A stretch of 64,000 nt of DNA from NCBI RefSeq assembly GCF_012275375.1, contig NZ_JAAZQJ010000013.1:92576-156575 (forward strand). The letters run 5' to 3'. The notes beneath the pieces were generated by a model. It did not search any database and had not been told where the DNA came from. It saw only the letters and a list, made by a program, of their open reading frames with translations. The stretch comes from Dyella sp. SG609. Its GTDB lineage: Bacteria; Pseudomonadota; Gammaproteobacteria; Xanthomonadales; Rhodanobacteraceae. Of this stretch, positions 54,545 to 61,707 are shown piece by piece (position 1 is the first letter of the stretch; every line of letters starts with the position of its first letter). Position numbers and translations under genes: made by a program.

Positions 54545-55027
54545 ATGTTCCCCCGGCTTCCCTTGCTTGTCGCCGTCGCCGTGCTGGCGATGGCGCCCGC
54601 CGCATCACACCTGTCGGAGAATCGCATGAAGCACGCCCAAGGCAGCTTCGAGGTCAAGCTCGCACCGCAGCCCGCCGCACCCGGCACCGAAGCCGCGGCG
54701 CTGGGCCGGCAGACCATCGACAAGCAGTTCCACGGCGACCTCGAAGGCAGCAGCCTGGGCGAGATGCTGGCGGTGATGGACAAGAACACCGGCTCCGGCG
54801 CCTACGTGGCGCTGGAGCGGGTCACCGGCACGCTGGGCGGCAGGCAGGGCAGCTTCGTGCTGATGCACAGCGCCACCATGACGCGCGGCGCGCCGGCCTT
54901 GTCGGTAACGGTGGTGCCCGATTCCGGCAGCGGCGAACTGCAAGGGCTGAGCGGGACGCTGGCGATCCATATCGACGCGAAGGGTGCGCACTCCTACACC
55001 TTCGACTACAGCCTGCCGGCGGAGTGA
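54545..55027 (+). CDS. DUF3224 protein with possible signal segment
   Basis: The 160-residue protein has a hydrophobic start (MFPRLPLLVAVAVLAMAPAA) and then the DUF3224 core: KHAQGSFEVKLAPQP, GRQTIDKQFHGDLEGSSLGE, GSGAYVALERVTGTLGGRQG and GTLAIHIDAKGAHSYTFDYS. The family is a small beta-barrel (allene-oxide-cyclase-like) of unknown function and is usually cytoplasmic. An internal ATG at MKHAQG would drop the signal-like segment, so export is uncertain. Confidence 0.82.
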   Translation: MFPRLPLLVAVAVLAMAPAASHLSENRMKHAQGSFEVKLAPQPAAPGTEAAALGRQTIDKQFHGDLEGSSLGEMLAVMDKNTGSGAYVALERVTGTLGGRQGSFVLMHSATMTRGAPALSVTVVPDSGSGELQGLSGTLAIHIDAKGAHSYTFDYSLPAE

Positions 55028-55033
55028 AAGCCG

Positions 55034-55170
55034 CTCGTCATTCCGGCGCAGGCCGGAATCCAGTAGCGACAACACTGGGTTGTCGTGGGAACGTTAAAAA
55101 GCACGCCTTGGAGCACCACGCTCAATGCAGCGCACCGCCACTGGATTCCGGCCTGCGCCGGAATGACGAG
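55034..55170. repeat. 31-bp inverted repeat pair (REPIN-like)
   Basis: The 31-bp stretch at 55034-55064, which contains CATTCCGGCGCAGGCCGGAA, recurs as its exact reverse complement at 55140-55170, around a 75-bp spacer. The element fills the gap between the convergent DUF3224 and LysE genes and resembles 26744-26927. Confidence 0.88.
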
Positions 55171-55188
55171 CGGGAGGCGTTGATGCCA

Positions 55189-55827
55189 TCAGAGAAGGCG
55201 GCGAATGCCTTCGGCCGCGGTAAGCAGTGCGATGCCCATCAGCAACGCCCCCACCGCCCGCAAGGCCATCCGCGTATACCCCGGCCGCTCTGCCAGCCAC
55301 AGCTGCGCGCCGCCCGCCGCACACGCCAGCGCGCCATACACCGCCAGCTGGGTCAGCACGATCACCACGCCCAGCGTCGCCGCCTGCGGCCATAGCGGCC
55401 CCTGCTCGCGGCGCATGAACTGCGGAAACACCGCGAGCATGAACAGGTAGGCCTTGGGATTGAGCAGGCAGGTGACGGCGCCGCGGCGGAAGGTGGTCCA
55501 GCGCGACTGGCCGGCCACCTCGGCGGTATGCAGCGCGCCGCCTTCGCTGCGCCACATGCCGTAGCCGATCCAGGCCACGTAGCCCGCGCCGATCCACAGC
55601 ACCGCCTGGAACAGCACTGGCGACCACTGCAGCAGCGCGCCGACGCCCAGCCCGGTCAGCAGCACATGGCAGGCGCCGCCGGCCATGATCCCCGCCACTG
55701 CGGCCAGGCCGCCGCGGCGCCCGCCGCTCAGCGAACTGCCCAGCACATAGGCCATGTCCAGGCCGGGCAGGGCGACGATGCCCAGCACCAGCAGGAAGAA
55801 CAGGCCCAGCTGCACGGCAGGAATCAT
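55189..55827 (-). CDS. LysE/RhtB-family exporter
   Basis: The 212-residue protein has about six membrane helices with the LysE pattern (FFLLVLGIVALPGLDMAYVL, GGRRGGLAAVAGIMAGGACH, FRRGAVTCLLNPKAYLFMLA with the conserved NPK). The family exports amino acids and similar metabolites by proton exchange. It diverges from a WYL-domain regulator. Confidence 0.88.
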   Translation of the reverse strand: MIPAVQLGLFFLLVLGIVALPGLDMAYVLGSSLSGGRRGGLAAVAGIMAGGACHVLLTGLGVGALLQWSPVLFQAVLWIGAGYVAWIGYGMWRSEGGALHTAEVAGQSRWTTFRRGAVTCLLNPKAYLFMLAVFPQFMRREQGPLWPQAATLGVVIVLTQLAVYGALACAAGGAQLWLAERPGYTRMALRAVGALLMGIALLTAAEGIRRLL

Positions 55828-55910
55828 GGCGGCGACCTCGTGAGGTAACGGCTTCAGCCTAGGGTCGAATCAGGGCGAAGACGGTCCTGTTTATCCGCTA
55901 GGCTGCGGCC

Positions 55911-56867
55911 ATGTATCGCCCCGCCACCCGCGCCCTGGCCGTGCTGGAACTGCTGCAGACCCATCGCCGCATCAGCGGCGTGGAGCTGGCGCAGCGGCTG
56001 GGCGTGGATGGCCGCACGGTGCGCCGCTATATCGCCGCGCTGGAAGAACTGGGCATCCCGATCACCGCCGAGCGCGGCCGCCACGGCGCCTACCTGCTGG
56101 TGGCCGGCTTCAAGCTGCCGCCGATGATGTTTACCGACGACGAGGCGCTGGCCTTGTCGGTAGGTTTGCTGGCGGCGCGCAGCATGGGGCTGACCGAAGC
56201 ATCCGCGGCCGTGGCCAGCGCGCAGGCCAAGCTCGAACGCGTGATGCCCGAACGCCTGATGGCGCGCACGCGCGCGGTGGCCGACACGGTGATGCTCGAC
56301 CTGGCGCGTTCCGCGGCGGCGGGCACCAGCGACACGCTGTTCGCGCTGAGCGCGGCCGCGCAGCAATGCCGGCGCGTGCGCATGCGTTACCGCGCGGCCA
56401 ATGGTGTGCAGAGCGAGCGCGAGATCGATCCCTATGGCCTGGCCCATACCGGCGGCTTCTGGTACGCGGTGGGGCATTGCCATCTGCGCGGTGGACTGCG
56501 TTCGTTCCGGCTCGACCGCATCGCCGAGGCCGCCGCGCAGGAAATACTGTTCGTGCGCCCGCGCGACTTCGACGCCGTGGCGCACCTGACCTTCAGCCTG
56601 GCCACGCTGCCGCGCGAACACAGCGTCGAAGTGTTGCTGCATACCACGCTGGACGATGCGCTCGAGCGGCTGGGTGGCACCATGGGCCTGTTCGAGCCGA
56701 CGGAAGCCGGCGTGCTGCTGCGTGCGCAAGTCGATGGGCTGGACTGGTTTGCCCGCCAGCTGGCGCGGCAGCCGTTCGACTTCAGCGTACGCGGGCCCGA
56801 TGGCCTGCGCGCCGCCGTGGGTGCGCTGGCGGCGCGCCTGGGCGCAAGCGCCGCGCGCGGCGGGTAA
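55911..56867 (+). CDS. WYL-domain HTH regulator (YafY type)
   Basis: The 318-residue protein has an N-terminal HTH_11 (RALAVLELLQTHRRISGVEL, LGVDGRTVRRYIAALEELGI) and a WYL domain (REIDPYGLAHTGGFWYAVGH, SFRLDRIAEAA), plus a C-terminal extension. WYL proteins bind nucleic acid or nucleotide ligands and repress or activate. The likely target is the divergent LysE gene. Confidence 0.88.
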   Translation: MYRPATRALAVLELLQTHRRISGVELAQRLGVDGRTVRRYIAALEELGIPITAERGRHGAYLLVAGFKLPPMMFTDDEALALSVGLLAARSMGLTEASAAVASAQAKLERVMPERLMARTRAVADTVMLDLARSAAAGTSDTLFALSAAAQQCRRVRMRYRAANGVQSEREIDPYGLAHTGGFWYAVGHCHLRGGLRSFRLDRIAEAAAQEILFVRPRDFDAVAHLTFSLATLPREHSVEVLLHTTLDDALERLGGTMGLFEPTEAGVLLRAQVDGLDWFARQLARQPFDFSVRGPDGLRAAVGALAARLGASAARGG

Positions 56868-56889
56868 GGCGACGCAACGCACGCAGGTC

Positions 56890-57342
56890 CTATCGCGCGC
56901 TTCCTTCGCGCTCCGATGCACCGTCCCGCTCAAGCACGGCAAGGATGCGCCGCACGCGTTCGCAGGTCGCTTTCCGATAAGCCTCCTGCCTTCCCTGCCC
57001 GATCATCGACGCATGCAGCTGCGCGGCCTCCTGCGCCGCACCGACGAAGATCGCCTTGCGCTGCGCATCGCCCTGGACCACCCATTCGCTGTACGCCGCG
57101 AACCTGGCCAGCGCCGGGGCGGGGAGCCGGCAGACGTCGCGCGCGGCCACCATGTCCATGCCGGCGTCGCGGGCGTCCTCGGCGGTGGGTTGAGCGGCCG
57201 CATCCGCGGCGACGCCGGCGGGCGTGGCGGCGGGAATCTCCGGCATCGGCGGCGCGACCGCAGGTTCGACGCGCGCATCGTCCGAGGAATGGCAGCCGGA
57301 AAGCACCGCCGCGAACAAGGCAAAAACCATGAAGCTACGCAT
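56890..57342 (-). CDS. Hypothetical lipoprotein
   Basis: The 150-residue protein has a lipobox (FALFAAVLSGC, Cys about 17). A Pro/Ala-rich stretch is followed by a charged helical domain (DVCRLPAPALARFAAYSEWV, ATCERVRRILAVLERDG). Two later Cys could pair. Starts at 57342, 57351 or 57330 are all possible; 57342 gives a normal signal. I do not recognise a family. It is downstream of the fimbrial genes on the same strand. Confidence 0.65.
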   Translation of the reverse strand: MRSFMVFALFAAVLSGCHSSDDARVEPAVAPPMPEIPAATPAGVAADAAAQPTAEDARDAGMDMVAARDVCRLPAPALARFAAYSEWVVQGDAQRKAIFVGAAQEAAQLHASMIGQGRQEAYRKATCERVRRILAVLERDGASEREGSAR

Positions 57343-57420
57343 GCACTCCATCCCGCTGTCCAGGAAACGCCGCGAACGGATGCTGACCTTTTGCATGGCC
57401 AGGCCGCTTCGCTGGCCGGA

Positions 57421-57996
57421 CTACGTGCCGCCCGGCCCCCACGTCGCGACGGGGACCAGTACTTCCATCACCCAGGCGCGCTCGATCGGCCCGAAATAGC
57501 GGCTGTCGAAGGAAAGCGGATGCGTGTCGGACATCACCCACAGCTGGGACGGCGCCAGCCGCAGCCGCGCCGGCACCGGCCGGGGCATCGGCCGGCCGGC
57601 GGCATCCACCGCGCGATGCGCGCTCAGCGGCAGCAGCCGCCCATCCACCCGCACGCCGTCGTCCTGTGCGCTGATCCATGCGCCGCCCACCGCGGCCACG
57701 CGCTTGAGCATCGGCAGATAGCCATTGCCGCAGGCCTCGCCCTCGTGCAGATAGCCGCGCTCCATGGCCAGCGCGATGCTGCCGGAGCGCGGCGGACAGA
57801 AGCGCACGTAGGCGCCGCGCTGCACCGGCCGGTCCACGACCCGGTACAGGCCCGGCGGCAGGCTGCGCGTGAGGTTCAGGCGCAGGCCCGCGACGTAGCC
57901 CAGCTCCAGCAGGATCAGCGCCGCCAGCAGCACGCCGAAACAGGCGATGCCGGCACGCCGCGGTCCGCTGCCGTAGCGCGACCGGCACGGCGCCAT
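57421..57996 (-). CDS. S26 signal peptidase, TraF type
   Basis: The 191-residue protein has one membrane helix (IACFGVLLAALILLELGYVA). The S26C active site is Ser45 in LTRSLPPGLYRV and Lys98 in YLPMLKRVAAVGG, with the conserved end WVMSDTHPLSFDSRYFGPIE. TraF-type peptidases trim conjugative pilins. Here the gene follows a fimbrial adhesin with 1 nt spacing, so it may process a pilin or be left from a conjugation-type set. Confidence 0.88.
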   Translation of the reverse strand: MAPCRSRYGSGPRRAGIACFGVLLAALILLELGYVAGLRLNLTRSLPPGLYRVVDRPVQRGAYVRFCPPRSGSIALAMERGYLHEGEACGNGYLPMLKRVAAVGGAWISAQDDGVRVDGRLLPLSAHRAVDAAGRPMPRPVPARLRLAPSQLWVMSDTHPLSFDSRYFGPIERAWVMEVLVPVATWGPGGT

Positions 57997-57997
57997 C

Positions 57998-58987
57998 TCA
58001 GCGGAAGGTGACGCGCACGGCGATCGGCCGCTGGATGCGTCCTGCCGTGATGTTGCCGGTGCTGCGCTCCAGGCGTGCGCGGAACGCATAGCTCGAGCCC
58101 GTGCCGATCGCGGCGAATCCGCGCGACACGCCGGGCCGCATGCGCGCGGCGCCATCGCCGGTTTCGATGGCGATGCCGTAGCCGCCGGGACCGTTGGCGT
58201 TCATGGCGAATAGATCCGCATGGCTGGCGTCGGCATCCGCCGCGGTGCCGAAGGTGACGTCGGTCAGCAGGCCCGACGGATCCGCGCAGGACGCCATGGT
58301 CAGCTTGAACGCCTGCCACGCGGGCGTGACCTTGCCGCCACGCAGGTCGGAAGCGGTGTAATTCCCCAGCGAAACCTCCTGGTTGAGCGAACCGGTTTCG
58401 ATCGAGCAGGCCGGGCGGATCAGTTCCAGGTGCACCATCGTGACCGGATTGATGATCCGGTTGGGCGCGAAGGCCGTCATGTCCGGCACCCAGATCCGGC
58501 CCAGGCGGGCGTTGACGGCGGTATCGGCGTGGCCGTATCTCACCGGCCCGCCGGTGCGTACGTACTCCGGTTGGAAAAACGTCTGCCACGTGGATGTGCC
58601 GGCGGCAAATGTCCTGGTCGCCTTGCGTGGCAATGCCGCGTAGCCCGTATCGCCGGGAACCTTGGCATAAAGCCGGATGCCCACGCCCGAGCGCTGCCCG
58701 CCCACGGTCAGTTCGCGCACCGTGCCGTCGACCAGCCCGTCGCCCTGCAGCTCCATGCTGACCTCGGTCGTGGTCTGCGCCGAGCAGTTGATGCTTGCGG
58801 TGGCGCTATCCGCCGGCGTAGCCCGGATGACCGCGCCGGCTGGCAGATCGCCATCCACCACGATCCCGTCCGTGCGGTTGACGATGAAGGGCGGGGTATA
58901 GGTCACGGTGCACGCCGCGCTTGCGTCACGGGCATGGCAGGCCGCGGCGGCGCACACGGCGAGGAACAGGAATCGGGTCAAGGCCAT
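57998..58987 (-). CDS. Two-domain fimbrial tip adhesin
   Basis: The 329-residue protein has a signal peptide (MALTRFLFLAVCAAAACHAR). An N-terminal receptor-binding-like domain with cysteines is followed by a C-terminal pilin domain (CSIETGSLNQEVSLGNYTAS, SSYAFRARLERSTGNITAGR, VRVTF). This is the FimH-like tip-subunit layout. Assembly normally needs a chaperone and an outer-membrane usher; neither is intact in the window. It overlaps the preceding short ORF by 10 nt. Confidence 0.82.
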   Translation of the reverse strand: MALTRFLFLAVCAAAACHARDASAACTVTYTPPFIVNRTDGIVVDGDLPAGAVIRATPADSATASINCSAQTTTEVSMELQGDGLVDGTVRELTVGGQRSGVGIRLYAKVPGDTGYAALPRKATRTFAAGTSTWQTFFQPEYVRTGGPVRYGHADTAVNARLGRIWVPDMTAFAPNRIINPVTMVHLELIRPACSIETGSLNQEVSLGNYTASDLRGGKVTPAWQAFKLTMASCADPSGLLTDVTFGTAADADASHADLFAMNANGPGGYGIAIETGDGAARMRPGVSRGFAAIGTGSSYAFRARLERSTGNITAGRIQRPIAVRVTFR

Positions 58988-59379
58988 GCGGGATGATCTC
59001 CATGGTTTCGAACGCCGGCCATGTTGGCTTCGCCAGGCTGGCCGATGCGGTGGTCCGCCGGCGGCGAGGGCGGCCGGATGTCGTCGATGCTGTGCGTGTT
59101 GAACTGCCTGCGCAGCCACTGGCTCCAACGCCAGGCCCTGCGCATCAGCTGCTCGCGGTAGCGCGCGTTGTGCCGGGGCGTGCGCGAGTGATAGTTGGCC
59201 GCACGTGTCCACAAGTCGCCGCCGTCCTTGCGCAGATGCCCGCGCAATCGCCACGCGGCCAGCCGATAGGCAAAGATCACCCTGGTGCCCAGGATGACAA
59301 CATCCGCCTCGCTGCGGCCCGCGCATAAGCAGACCAGCCAAAGCAGGCCGGCCAGGCGGCTGCGTAACATGTGTTCCAT
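58978..59379 (-). pseudogene. Chimeric remnant: fimbrial-chaperone start joined to transglycosylase-like end
   Basis: The 133-residue ORF starts with a signal (HMLRSRLAGLLWLVCLCAG) and ADVVILGTRVIFAY, which resembles the first strand of PapD-type chaperones (VVIGGTRVIYP). It then reads YRLAAWRLRGHLRKDGGDLW, TRAANYHSRTPRHNARY and REQLMRRAWRWSQWL, like the C-terminus of TrbN/VirB1-type lytic transglycosylases (YHSRTP). The rest of both proteins, and the usher expected between subunit and adhesin genes, is missing. A deletion that fused two genes is the simplest reading. Whether the product is made is unknown. Confidence 0.55.
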
Positions 59380-59443
59380 AGGCTTTCCGTTCGGATGGAT
59401 CGCGGGCGGCGCGATGCCGCCCGCTTGCGGAGATGAAACCGGC

Positions 59444-60004
59444 TCAGTCGTAGCTGGCTTCGTAGATGACGTCCGAACGGACATTGCCCGCGGTAGCCAC
59501 GCCGGTAGCGTAGTACTGCACGCCATACCTGATGGCCGTGGGGCCGGTGGTGGCGAGCGTGACGTCCTTGCGCGTGTGATTGGTGAGATTGATCACCGCG
59601 TTGCTCTCATCGAGCATCTGCAGGTCGACATTGGCCGCGCCGGTGAAGCCGAGCACGTTCTTCATGCGCCCATCGATATTGACGCTGGGACTGCTGCCGA
59701 CGAAGCGGAAATGCGCCTTGGTGATCGCCGCGGTGGCGCAGGAACCGCCCTGGCCGTTGCTGAACACCACTTCGAAGCCCTTGCGCCCCGCGGTCTTGGC
59801 GGCAGCATCCAGCGCGGTGGTCCTGACCGGATCCAGCGCCACGGTGAAGTTGCCGAAAGCGCCGTTGCTGCCGTTGCCGCCGCTTACCACGCAGGTGCTG
59901 TCGGACACGGCGCCGGTGAAGGTGATGAGCCCCTGGTCGGCGTTGGCCGCACCAGCGGTGGCGGCGAGCGCCAGGCCGAAGATGGCTGTCTTGATGTGCT
60001 TCAT
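59444..60004 (-). CDS. Major fimbrial subunit (FimA type)
   Basis: The 186-residue protein has a signal peptide (MKHIKTAIFGLALAATAGAA) and a type 1 pilin domain: GLITFTGAVSDSTCVVSGG with the first disulfide Cys, GGSCATAAITKAHFRFVG with the second, and GNVRSDVIYEASYD at the C-terminus, ending in the penultimate aromatic typical of chaperone-usher pilins. It is the first gene of the reduced fimbrial locus. The 498-bp upstream region holds a 14-bp inverted repeat (60225-60271). Confidence 0.88.
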   Translation of the reverse strand: MKHIKTAIFGLALAATAGAANADQGLITFTGAVSDSTCVVSGGNGSNGAFGNFTVALDPVRTTALDAAAKTAGRKGFEVVFSNGQGGSCATAAITKAHFRFVGSSPSVNIDGRMKNVLGFTGAANVDLQMLDESNAVINLTNHTRKDVTLATTGPTAIRYGVQYYATGVATAGNVRSDVIYEASYD

Positions 60005-60100
60005 GGTTGCTCCATTGGATGAAGTGGATCGGTTGGTTCGCTTGTCTGCCGCCTCCGCGGCCTTCTTCGTCGTCCGTCGGCCATGCCACGAAGACAAAGA

Positions 60101-60376
60101 CCTTTGGGAGCATTCCGCTTCGGCGCTTCCCACCTTGTTCAGGGCATACCTGTCCGCCATCGCTGTTTCCGGCGATGTCGATGTCAGGTTCGCGATGGAT
60201 GGACAGCGCAAAGCGGATGCGCTGCCCGCACGGGATGCCTGCCTCGCTAGTTACGACGCATCCCGTGCGGGTTTGGACGGCTGAATCATAGGAAACGACT
60301 TGCGGCTCCATCCATAGTACGAATTGTAAAAATGAGCCGATATCGGGCTTCGACACACTTTTGGGAGCAATCCGAT
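60101..60376. promoter_or_regulatory. Upstream region of the fimbrial operon with inverted and direct repeats
   Basis: Within the 498-bp gap (60005-60502), CCCGCACGGGATGC (60225-60238) is mirrored by GCATCCCGTGCGGG (60258-60271), a perfect 14-bp stem with a 19-nt loop. The direct repeats CCTTTGGGAGCATTCCG (60101-60117) and CTTTTGGGAGCAATCCG (about 60359) flank it. These could bind the adjacent FimZ/RcsB-like regulator. No gene is seen in the gap. Confidence 0.45.
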
Positions 60377-60502
60377 TACCACCGAACGGCGCTTCGCCGC
60401 GCCTCACATCGCAACCGCTTATGGTGACTTTTCACCATGCGTGAATAGGTTGCGCGTCAAGCCTCGGATGCATCGTGCGGCGATCCTTGCTTGCCGGAAT
60501 GT

Positions 60503-61147
60503 TCAACCGGAAAAACCCTCGCGCCGCAGGAAGTCGAACAGCTCCACATCGTTGCGGATGCCGAGCTTGCGCGCTGCGTCGCTCTTCTGCTTGCTGATGG
60601 TGGTGATGCCGCGGTTGAGCTGCAGCGCGATCTCCTTCACCCGCATGCCCTTGGCGACCAGGCGCAGCACTTCCACTTCGCGCGGCGACAGCAGGCGCTG
60701 GCCCGCGGCATGCGGCCGGCGCAGGCCCGCCTGCGCCAGCAACTTGCGCAACGGCGCGCTCACGTAGACGCTGCCGCGCCGGATGGCCTGGATCGCCGTC
60801 GGCAGCTCGGCCATCGACGAGGCCTTGTCGAGCAGGCCGAGCACGCCCGCGGTCTGCAGCAGGCGCAGGATGCTGGCGTTGCTGGTCATGCTTAGCACCA
60901 GCACCGGCAGGTCCGGATGATTGCGGCAGATGCGCTCGATCATGGCGTAGCCGTCCGGGTTCAACGGACCCGGCATGGACAGGTCGGTGACCAGGATGTC
61001 GAAGACCTGTTCCGCGAGCAGGGCGAGCAGCTCGTCGACGGTGCCCGCCTCGGCCACGACCTTGCCAGCCTCGTGGGCTTCGATGACGGAACGCACGCCG
61101 ATGCGCACGACGGGATGATCGTCGGCAAGAAGGATCCGCAGGGACAT
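60503..61147 (-). CDS. RcsB/FimZ-like response regulator
   Basis: The 214-residue protein has a receiver domain (ILLADDHPVVRIGVRSVIEA, Asp55 in ILVTDLSMPG, Lys108 in GLLDKASS). The LuxR HTH follows (LSPREVEVLRLVAKGMRVKE, IALQLNRGITTISKQKSDAA). The receiver and HTH wording (LSMPGPLNPDGYAMI, SKQKSDAARKLGI) match RcsB/FimZ/BvgA-type regulators of fimbriae and capsule. No histidine kinase is adjacent. It lies upstream of, and in line with, the fimbrial genes. Confidence 0.88.
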   Translation of the reverse strand: MSLRILLADDHPVVRIGVRSVIEAHEAGKVVAEAGTVDELLALLAEQVFDILVTDLSMPGPLNPDGYAMIERICRNHPDLPVLVLSMTSNASILRLLQTAGVLGLLDKASSMAELPTAIQAIRRGSVYVSAPLRKLLAQAGLRRPHAAGQRLLSPREVEVLRLVAKGMRVKEIALQLNRGITTISKQKSDAARKLGIRNDVELFDFLRREGFSG

Positions 61148-61321
61148 GACCGAGAGGCTCCGAGACGAACGCGCACCAGCTTAGGCGCATGCCTTGGCGA
61201 TGCGTAGACGGGCGATGTCCGAAAGTTATCTCCAATACGCGGCTATGCTGTATCCCGTTGCACCGCCGCGGTACCCGATCGCCCGGCGCCACCGGGCCTA
61301 CTCACCGGAAAGGAGCAGCTC

Positions 61322-61633
61322 ATGCCTGTGCGCCAACGTTTTCTCATCGCCGCCATCGCGCTGGCGCTCGCCGCGCCCGTGGCCGCCCAGACCGGGCTCG
61401 GCTATATGGCGAAAAAACTGGACGTCGCCGTGAAGAACTTCGACGCGGCCGACCGCAACCACGATGGCCTGCTCAGCAAGGAAGAAGCGCAGAACGGCAA
61501 CGTGCCGTTCATCGCCAAGCATTTCGACCAGATCGACCGCGAGCATCGCGGGCAGGTGTCGAAAGAGGATGTCGCCAATTATCTGAAGTCGCTGACGCGG
61601 CCGGCGCCGGCGGCTTCGGGCGCCAAACCTTGA
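61322..61633 (+). CDS. Secreted EF-hand protein
   Basis: The 103-residue protein has a signal peptide (FLIAAIALALAAPVAAQ) and one good calcium-binding loop: Asp44, Asn46, Asp48 and Glu55 in DRNHDGLLSKEE. The second loop (DREHRGQVSKED) lacks the third acidic ligand and is probably weak. A strong Shine-Dalgarno (AAGGAG) precedes the ATG. The role is unknown, probably calcium binding in the periplasm. Confidence 0.85.
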   Translation: MPVRQRFLIAAIALALAAPVAAQTGLGYMAKKLDVAVKNFDAADRNHDGLLSKEEAQNGNVPFIAKHFDQIDREHRGQVSKEDVANYLKSLTRPAPAASGAKP

Positions 61634-61652
61634 GACAAAGCCTAGAGATAGA

Positions 61653-61688
61653 ACCCTTCTCCCTCCGGGTCGCCGAGGGGAGAGGGGC
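61653..61688. repeat. Degenerate CCCTTCTCCCTCC repeat
   Basis: CCCTTCTCCCTCCGGGTCGC is followed by CGAGGGGAGAGGGG. It is the most diverged copy of the palindromic family, between the convergent EF-hand and protease genes. Confidence 0.7.
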
Positions 61689-61707
61689 TTAAGCGTCAGA
61701 GCGCGGC

